DNA from: Branchiostoma floridae
Lineage: Eukaryota; Chordata; Leptocardii; Amphioxiformes; Branchiostomatidae
Assembly: GCF_000003815.2 (NCBI RefSeq)
Contig: NC_049989.1
Location: 19,871,870-19,935,869 of the forward strand
Reading direction: 5' to 3'
Length of the DNA: 64,000 bases
Below are positions 56,342 through 64,000 of the stretch, in pieces. The first letter of the stretch is position 1. The number at the start of each line of letters is the position of its first letter. The notes under the pieces are model-generated. The model was given only the letters and a program-made list of their open reading frames with translations, made no database searches and was not told where the DNA came from. The translations under genes and the position numbers were made by a program.

Positions 56342-58250
56342 TTATGACGTGTGAAACACGATGTGACTATCAATGATGCTGAAGAAGTCTAAGATGTGGT
56401 ATCTGCAACAGAATAGCATATTTTGTAGTGTGCCCCCGATTTTGTGCCCTTGGGAAAGGAACTTTACACGACATTCCTCACTTCACCCAGGTGTAAAAAT
56501 GAGTACCTGACTTCGGTCGGGGAGGTAAAAATATTCCCTTTACCTTCTGTCTGTACTTTGTATGTGGCACTGTTACTTGAGTGCAGTGCCACATTGTCAT
56601 CGTCTGCCCGTAAGCAAATAAGACACAAACATATTTTTCTAAACAGGAGTTTCAGGAATCTCAGTACGCATGCGCAGTGAAATTCATTGTGGGCAATCTG
56701 TCAAATGTGTAGGCCCGTGGACAGTTCATGTCTCGAGGATTGTCTCGGTTTCCATAGCAATGTGCAGACGTGTTTTGTTATTTGTCTGGGGCCTTCACAT
56801 TTGAAACACGTTCGTACGGCAAACCCAGAGTGCTACGCCTTAAAGCGATTTACCGGGTATGTAAAAACAAACGTACTACAGTACTAGCCTCCATACCAGG
56901 CTATCTGGGGCCTTTTTTGGCTCATAATACACTAGTGCACTTTTGCTGGTCATTTCGTTTTGTACTGGGTCGCCTGACTTCCGGCCCCGTACTTCTCAGA
57001 GAGCTTGCTACAGAGGCTACTACAACACAGTGACACACATTTGTGTACCTGTTGTCTGACAGGGCGTGTTAGCATTGGTGATCTTGACTATGCACCTATT
57101 TCTTAGATTTGACCATGGCGCAACAAAGCCACACGAAAACGTACTAACGTTACATGTAGCTCGATCTGACAGGTGGAATCAAATCAAAGAACTTACCATG
57201 GATAAAGTCCGTCGTTGTTACAAGTACAGCGCTTACTGTAGGCAGCCGTACACTTTGACCCACAAAGCTGGCAGACCAGTTTTCTTGGGGGCGTTTCCAA
57301 AGAACACACATTGACGTAAACACACACACACGCACACACACACACACACACACACACGCGCGCGCGCGCTACGTGTTCGTATGGAGACGGTAATTACCAC
57401 TAACGGATCCTATAAGATTGCCCACATTTCGACACGCAGACAGCACGTAATTGCGCCTACGGCGGGTCGTGCCCTTAGCTTTCATGAACTACTTGAAGGT
57501 GATTTATTGTAAGAGGATACTCAGGCCAGAGCACCAACGAGCCCCGAGAACCAATTACATGACCCGCCCAGACTTAGATTGCACAATGTAAACCCTCGGC
57601 TGGTACAACTGGTTTACCCTTCTTCTTGCATGGCTTGGTAGTGAGGCGTGGTCGTAACATGTTGGACTACCTCTCTTTTTGCATGGGGAGAAGTCATTTT
57701 CAAATATTGTCTTCCTACCCTGCTTGGAGATTAACAGGGCCGCAACTGCGCAGCTACCACACCGGCTAGAGGGGTGGAATTGGGGTGAAGAAGTTGTAGA
57801 ATTATACGTGAATGAATAAAGACTTGGATATCAAGATAGAACGACAACTGTAGCATACGTTTTAAAACGGACAAAACTTCACAAACTGCGTAAAATTCGT
57901 AAAGTGATTTCGTTCTCCTATTTATCCACCCCCATGCAAAATGTAACTGTCGAAGCATTAACCATTAAATGTGAGGGAGTCCATAAAACAACGTTATTTA
58001 ATGTTGACAAATATACCAAGAATAGGACCTTACAGGACAATATATATTTTCTATAAGTCTATAGTAATGTCACGTGTATTAAACTTGCTCATTTTATTTT
58101 GTAGAATTGGCCAATAAAGGTAAACTAATATTCTTACTTTCTTACCAACGTACAAAATATTACAGTCCAGAAGCTCTGCCTCTTTTTCGCGAACCAATAA
58201 GAGGCCTGTATTGAGATGTGGCATTCTTTCAATTTTTTTGGCGCCATTTG
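56342..58250. other. Intergenic region upstream of Hint gene
   Basis: TACGCATGCGCA (56665-56676) fits the NRF-1 palindrome and lies about 325 bp upstream of the Hint gene start. A CA/CG microsatellite is at 57318-57370. No convincing ORF is present. Confidence 0.5.
57318..57370. repeat. CA/CG alternating purine-pyrimidine tract
   Basis: Alternating CACACACGCACACA...CGCGCGCGCG for about 50 bp. Such tracts can adopt Z-DNA under supercoiling (established property). Confidence 0.95.
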
Positions 58251-58741
58251 TGGGCAATTTCTTGACTAAACAACCTGCAGCTGCCGCCCCGGACGCTGCA
58301 AGGCGTGGAGCGGCGGATTGTTAGGTAAGCTTATTCTCATTTTCTAGCCATAAAATACCACTGTTTATCCACATATTACCCTTTACAATCTTCACCGAGA
58401 GAGGGCCACTTCTGAGAATCCTCTCGTAAGATTTCATGGAAAATTCTCTGTGATATTGTTACGTAACGTTACCGTGTGTGCATTGTGTAGGTTTGTGTAT
58501 GTCTGGAATTTTACATTATTCCTGTCAGTAATTTCGTTTAAGTCTATAAACGGTTGCGTTTTTTAATGAACGTGGAACAGATGATATCACCAGGATGGGT
58601 AAAATTGGAGCTTCAATCGAAAGATTGTCGCGGAATTTGAAACGTACAATTTTCGAGCTTGCGTCTCATTTGGAGCAAGCGTACATTTCATTGTGCCATT
58701 TTTGCGCGAGTGTATTTTTTTCGACTACTACTATATATCTG

Positions 58742-58870
58742 CGCGATTCGACCTCTGCTTGGAGAGTACGCTGGAAGACGATCATTAGACGTTTGTATCC
58801 TGGCGCCTGAGGGACCATGAAGCAAGTCCGATGAGCTGGATACAGGACAAGAATTGCAGGTAGCAGGTTG
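58742..58870. repeat. Dispersed direct repeat, copy 1
   Basis: TTAGACGTTTGTATCCTGGC, CTGAGGGACCATGAAGCAAG and TCCGATGAGCTGGATACAGG recur at 60325-60415 with about one change per 40 bp. The leading CCTCTGCTTGGAGAGTAC also occurs near 36394. The peptide RRLYPGA is shared, so this may be a LINE fragment. Confidence 0.6.
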
Positions 58871-58980
58871 GTGAATGGACGTCACTCAAATTCAGTTGTA
58901 GGGATTGAATTTAGATATTGTTTACCTGGATGTCTAACCTTCATAAACATTATTTCTGTACATTTGCTACAGGAAAAGTG

Positions 58981-59225
58981 ATGGCTGGGGGATGGACACT
59001 GACCACTGTACAATACAAAGAAGATTTGGAAGGTACGTTGAAAATTACAATTACCCTTCGATCTGTGTGCTTGTAAAAATATAATTTAGACATTTGTTCC
59101 TTTATTCTGATGATGAATATTGCATAAGTTCACAGACGTTTGGGTTTGAACTTTCAGATGTCAATGCTGTGGGAGTACAGTTTCATTTTCAAGCCCAGAT
59201 GTCTCATGAAGGAAGCAAGCTTTAA
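58981..59225 (+). CDS. Doubtful small spliced ORF (39 aa)
   Basis: ATG at 58981 follows an acceptor-like CTACAG. The first piece (58981-59032, MAGGWTLTTVQYKEDLE) ends at GTACG, and a second piece (59158-59225) starts after CTTTCAG and runs in frame to TAA. A GC-rich segment with donor TAG, GTAAGC near 58323 could be a non-coding first exon. No protein family is recognised; the whole could be a non-coding transcript or chance. Confidence 0.22.
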
Positions 59226-60315
59226 GAAGACGACTGACCAGGTGAGGCTTTTGTTTATTCCGCCAACCCATAGAGTTAGGGTGGGGCGTTTGAAGGAGTC
59301 TTATCAGTTGTTAACAATTTAGTTGTTTTAAGTAGGGAATATTTGGACAAGTGCCTTGTGAGAATTACTCGTATGCTATTTTAACATGTTAAATACATGT
59401 GGGTACAGGGATAGAGTTTCTGAAATGTTAGACATGTAAGTAGAAAGGTCTGAAGACCCAGTAATTTTTATGATTGTTATACTTGTAATGTAAGAGATTG
59501 TACTGAGTCTACCAAAACATGTTTGGCAATCTTGAAAGTGAAAATAAGAATTTCTCTGTGCTATTTCTTGCACCTGTTCATGCCTTGGCTTGGTCCCTGA
59601 TGCTCACATGCACTTGGCTTTAGACTTAGCAAAGGTGAGTTAAACGTAGGGACCGTCAGGGACTTAGTTAGTAGTCGAAGTGCGTGCTGACACAGGGAGC
59701 AAAATCCTGGCCTACCAAATTTGTTTCACATGGCTCTAATATCAGGATGCAATTTGTAGAGCCCTTATATGCATGATTAATAACTAAATTCAACAAGCAT
59801 ATGCATGTTATGAATATGTGTTTATCTAACTGCATTTGCATAATCCCACAAGGCACACAACAAAACTTAGATAGCCTTCGATCTTCAAGAGGAGCACCAC
59901 CGATATTGTATTGTTGTCATCGATGTTGAAGAGGACAAGCAAGGCCCAGCAGTAGATGCCAACGGTGAGCCATGAGTGTATGCCGTACTAACATGTGCTT
60001 TCTCTCCCTTACAACAGCGGGGGGCCTCAAAGCACTCACATAGAGTTAAGGCCAACCCCCACCTCTAATCTATGTCTTCCTCTCTCCGGGCATTGCCCTT
60101 TTATGTTTTTTTTTTCTGCCCCATACCGGGAAGGGAAGTCTTGAAACTGGAGCTGCATGGTTGGGTGATGGTAGGTTTTATTCTGCTCCACCCCACTCCA
60201 GTTTCAAGACGACGGGAAAGCGGGTCCCCCAGGAAAGGGCGTTATATTGCATGTTCTTCTTTAGTTTGGTTGCTAGAATAAGCCACAGGTCGAGGACACT
60301 GGGCACAGATCAGCG

Positions 60316-60415
60316 ATGGAAGACGATTAGACGTTTGTATCCTGGCGCCTGAGGGACCATGAAGCAAGTCCGATGAGCTGGACACAGGACAAGAATTGCA
60401 GAGGTTGGTGAACTA
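60316..60415. repeat. Dispersed direct repeat, copy 2
   Basis: Second copy of the block at 58742-58870, ending GACAAGAATTGCAGAGGTTG. Confidence 0.6.
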
Positions 60416-61327
60416 AGCAGTCTTGCCTAAATCACTGTGCACTTTTCTATAACATCATTAACGTTGTCTGCTTTGTTTTCCCTGCAGAGTCTACTGAAAA
60501 AAAGTCAACAGAACTTCAAGGAAGAAGACCAAATCGTTGAGAGAAGAAAAGAAAAAAAATTAGACTTTCTTTCACGTGTAGCCACTCGGAAATATTCCAT
60601 GAAATATTTAGCCATGGAAAAATTCTAATTGGTTTCGGCGAAATTAACGCTCATCCTGACATGCGCACCAACAGCCTCTACGTGTTGCGTTGAAGGTTGA
60701 TGGTTGTAGAGCAGGATGACGTCCCAAATTCCCTCAGCAATGGAGGTACACCTTGACGTGGTGCTGGGGCTTTTGCTAAGATGCCTCCCCCAAATTCAGT
60801 AAAGATACTGAACATCAGAATCATATAGCGGTGAGAAGCAGAACTCTAGTTAGAAGCTCTGACGAAGGTGTCTGGGAAACATCGAAACGTAAGCAATGTA
60901 AGTACCTGCTGGTTGTGTAAAAGAATTCTCCTATATTCTACCAAACCTGATGAAACTATTTTCGGAAGTATTTTGTTTGTTTTGCATAGCTGATAAACCC
61001 CTTAAGACGTACCACACCAGGTTTGTACTAACAAGTACAAACTGCATATCCGGAAAGATTTATTTGATCCACTCACACCGGCAAGGTCCTCTACTCTTTT
61101 CAATACGTGCGGTGGGTTCTTTGACGTGTTCGAGTTGTGGCTGTCTTCAAACTTCAAATGTGACCTCAATTTAACGTCCTATCCAAGGGACGGTGCAAGC
61201 CGAAGCAAGGTACTCATTTTACCTGAGTGAATGGAGGAAAGTTGTGTGATGCGCCTTTCCCAAGGGCACAAGATCGGTGGCACATAACGGATTTGAACCC
61301 AGAACGTCTTTGTTGTGAATTGAACAC

Positions 61328-61700
61328 CGTGCCCAAACTTATCTGTCAAGACTAATGTCTGTGTACAACGCTTGCGTCCTCAGCACACTTCCATTTGGGA
61401 ACGAAACGTGGTCCACCTATGCCAAGCAGGAGAGCAATGCCTTAAATGCCTTCTACTTGAGGTGTATTCGTCGAATCCTGGGCATATCACAGAAGGACAA
61501 AGTCACCAATGCCGAAGCTAAGTGCTGTCTCGTGCTGGCGTCTCAACCATGATCACCCTTCTCAAACAACGCAGACTACGTATACGTCGCATGTAGGATG
61601 GCCGAATCCCCAAAGCCTCCTGACGCAGACGATCCAATATGGCGAACAGAAATTGCTTCGATCTTGAAAGGATTAACTCGAAATAACTGAAATATACTTA
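61328..61700 (+). pseudogene. Non-LTR retrotransposon reverse transcriptase C-terminal remnant
   Basis: Positions 61355-61552 encode PFGNETWSTYAKQESNALNA and FYLRCIRRILGIS.KDKVTN, which match the late reverse-transcriptase region (YG.ETW...LNAFHLRCLRRILGI). After a stop and a frame change, TLLKQRRLRIRRM and DGRIPKA continue the same family (RQRRLRWLGHVRRM.DGRIPKDLL), with a small deletion. The upstream part is missing and the frame is broken. Confidence 0.82.
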
Positions 61701-62314
61701 GGGATTGCTACATTTTTAATTTCATAAATTCATAAACAATGTATCTGGCAGCCCCATAAAAGGTTGTTGCCCCATCTCTGTACACTACATATATTAGAGC
61801 CATTGGGATCGTTTGAGGTTGAAGTCGTTTTAGGTGTTTAGGCGGATCGCTAGTTGAGGGTTCAAATAAAAATCAACTTCGAAATAATTTGCCATTATAA
61901 TTGTATCTTTGTATATGTCTAGAACCGGCAGCTTGCTAGTATCAATCAAGAAAGAATGTATTTATAGGAAATTCAAGACTTTATTCTTTTACAGTTATAC
62001 AGCTTAATTTTTATGTTGCACAGTGAATTACAGAAAAACCAAATGCAGACATAGGAATATCAACATACATGTATACCATTAACACATTGCAAGTTTATCG
62101 AAAGTTAAGATGTGTATTAGTGTAAAACATAAATAACTATTACGTGCTTCAGTGCTGGACTTATCATGCACATTTACTTTTGTGTGTAGATCACACAGAA
62201 TACAAGAATAATAGCTCTTTTTAAAATGATACTATAAACTGTTCATGAATAATTGCGTAGTTATTGGTAAAACAATTATCAAAGGAATAGTGTTGGGTCT
62301 TACCTTAATGTCTC

Positions 62315-62550
62315 CCTAGCCCTGCTCGAAGGAGTAGTGATCTTACAGCAGGTTGAGTTAAGGTAAAGACAGGTGAGTGTCAAAGGAAACACCCACCAGA
62401 TAACATGACTCCAGGCATTCACCTGAGTAGTCAATTTACAGCAGGTTAAGGTCAGGTAGGGACAGGTGAGTTTCAAAGGAAACACCCAGATCATACAACT
62501 CGTCTCCAGGTATTCACCTATTCACCTGTCTGAGTAGTGATCTTACAGAA
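62315..62550. repeat. 94-bp tandem repeat, about 2.3 copies
   Basis: TTACAGCAGGTT, then GACAGGTGAGTKTCAAAGGA and AACACCCA, recur at 62343 and 62437, with a third partial TTACAGAAGGTT at 62543. Confidence 0.8.
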
Positions 62551-62849
62551 GGTTTATAGTGGAGCCTTCGTCAAGTACACCTTACTGGCAACTTTCACTA
62601 TCAGACGAAGTCTGTGACGTCACAGCTTTGACCTTTGGCCACAAGGTGTCGTGCAGAATTCCAAAACTAGTATGATAGTATCACGCTGATGATTTCATAG
62701 ATGACACCAGCCGCATTGATCGCTTCCAGCCTACGACAGGTTTGAGAAAAAAAACGAGTTTTTGAATCTGAATCCTGAGTTGGACACTCATCCCCTAAAA
62801 ACCTTACCATAACGGACCATAACGGTTAAGCTACCTAATCCAGTAAATG

Positions 62850-63085
62850 ACCAATCAACTTTGTCATATAAAGTACATTTCCTCTTAGAATGCCCATTAT
62901 ACATCGACATGCGCAAATCTCTCATCAATACACTTCAACTAGATAATGAATATGCGTGTTTAAGCAAGGACGGAATGTTCAACTACACTAGTATGTCGAC
63001 TAAGAAATACAACGCACTTGAAAAGATCTGTAAATTTGTATACACAAGTTTCAAAAAGAGAGAAGAGCTAGAGACTCTGTAGTTT
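62850..63085 (+). pseudogene. LINE ORF2 C-terminal remnant
   Basis: KVHFLLECPLYIDMRKSLIN resembles the CCHC-like HFLL.CPLY...R motif found downstream of the reverse transcriptase in L2/CR1-type elements. About 70 codons remain to a stop at 63082. Nothing upstream in this frame is intact. Confidence 0.65.
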
Positions 63086-63539
63086 TTAGACGATATAAGA
63101 TGTAACCTGTTTCACGTATACTTAAGTTATCCAACTCAATGCATTTAGCCCATGTTGGGCAGGAATATGCAATAAAGATCATTGTCATTGACATATCAAT
63201 TGAAACCAACCCCGTAAGAATTCCCCGGCGTGCGCATACTAGCCGGACGGGCAACACTCCCTTCACCGTAGCGGTACTGACGGACACACGATGCTATGGT
63301 TACCAAACACGAAAATTTCGTGGAGCCCGCTGGACTCGGGGCCGTGACAGAAGTATGGGTGTAGTTAATAATATTGTCGCTAGGTGGCTCTCCATCAGCC
63401 AGTCGCAGATGTTCCTGTGACAAAGTTGTTACCATGGTAACAGCCGTCCAAAACTCTGTCCACGACTGAGCCACGGAAGTTACGATTTAACCTACTAGAT
63501 TTAATTATTGGAAAGTTCTGTTTGTTTGGCGTTATAAAC

Positions 63540-63632
63540 CTTGGCATGTTGTTTGTTTACCGTTTTTGGCGGTAACCAGAGGTACCAGAGGTAGATTGTT
63601 CAAAGAGCATGCTGGGTAATCAAAATTCCAAC
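63540..63632 (+). promoter_or_regulatory. Probable promoter of the gene starting at 63633
   Basis: GCATGCTGGGTAAT (63608-63621) resembles part of the ZNF143/Staf site, and AACATGGCGGG overlaps the start with a YY1-like motif. Both are common at housekeeping start sites in animals. Confidence 0.4.
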
Positions 63633-63659
63633 ATGGCGGGGCCCAAGTCTGAAATTTGC
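63633..63659 (+). CDS. Candidate first coding exon of an unidentified gene
   Basis: ATG at 63633 opens MAGPKSEIC, followed by a good donor (TGC, then GTAAGG at 63660). Read through, the frame stops soon after, so splicing is needed. The rest falls in or beyond the N run. There is too little sequence to name the gene. Confidence 0.35.
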
Positions 63660-63703
63660 GTAAGGACACCGTTCACTTTTCCCGCGTAAAGCACGGTAGG
63701 GTA

Positions 63704-64000
63704 NNNNNNNNNNNNNNNNNNNNNNNNNNNNNNNNNNNNNNNNNNNNNNNNNNNNNNNNNNNNNNNNNNNNNNNNNNNNNNNNNNNNNNNNNNNNNNNNN
63801 NNNNNNNNNNNNNNNNNNNNNNNNNNNNNNNNNNNNNNNNNNNNNNNNNNNNNNNNNNNNNNNNNNNNNNNNNNNNNNNNNNNNNNNNNNNNNNNNNNNN
63901 NNNNNNNNNNNNNNNNNNNNNNNNNNNNNNNNNNNNNNNNNNNNNNNNNNNNNNNNNNNNNNNNNNNNNNNNNNNNNNNNNNNNNNNNNNNNNNNNNNNN
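63704..64000. other. Assembly gap (terminal N run)
   Basis: All N to the window edge. Confidence 0.99.

Larger units (their letters stand above)
59226..63632. other. Repeat-dominated region without a clear host gene
   Basis: It contains the direct repeat copy, LINE remnants (60800-61700; 62850-63085) and a tandem repeat (62315-62550). I see no intact host coding gene between these. Confidence 0.55.

Overview
This is a metazoan nuclear window with intron-rich genes, GT-AG splice sites, long AT-rich introns and many short inverted-repeat elements. The gene content and order point to an invertebrate chordate, most likely an amphioxus (Branchiostoma). It carries a single HNF1 homeobox gene flanked by SPPL3 and CUSTOS (C12orf43), the same neighbours and orientations as human HNF1A on 12q24. 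The species call is inference; the gene identities rest on spliced protein models that stay in frame across all exons.

Layout. 1-12523 (minus): SPPL3, a GxGD intramembrane protease, 12 exons, 3' end cut by the window edge. 12524-13370: divergent SPPL3/HNF1 promoter. 13371-30823 (plus): HNF1, 11 coding exons, 639 aa. 30824-33260: HNF1 3' UTR or flank. 33539-35914 (minus): an intronless class A GPCR whose cytoplasmic tail is a 27-bp minisatellite translated into about 46 nine-residue repeats. 38662-41555 (minus): CUSTOS, 6 exons, 309 aa. 41556-42383: divergent promoter. 42384-49843 (plus): a TPT/SLC35-type transporter, SLC35E4-like, with a sequence gap in exon 1. 52932-56341 (minus): a two-exon 791-aa protein with an internal Hedgehog/intein-type Hint domain between two unrecognised regions. 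58 kb to the end: LINE remnants, short repeats, a doubtful 39-aa spliced ORF, and the first exon of an unidentified gene just before the terminal N run.

The most unusual features are (i) the Hint-domain protein, with no recognisable signal peptide and no known partner domain; (ii) repeated local tandem duplications that cross exon-intron boundaries, at least five in HNF1 and two in the SLC35-like gene, including an eight-copy array of the exon 6 acceptor; (iii) the coding minisatellite in the GPCR tail; and (iv) several inverted-repeat transposon families, one of which carries a tRNA-like segment. No microbial-type operon, CRISPR array or phage system is present.
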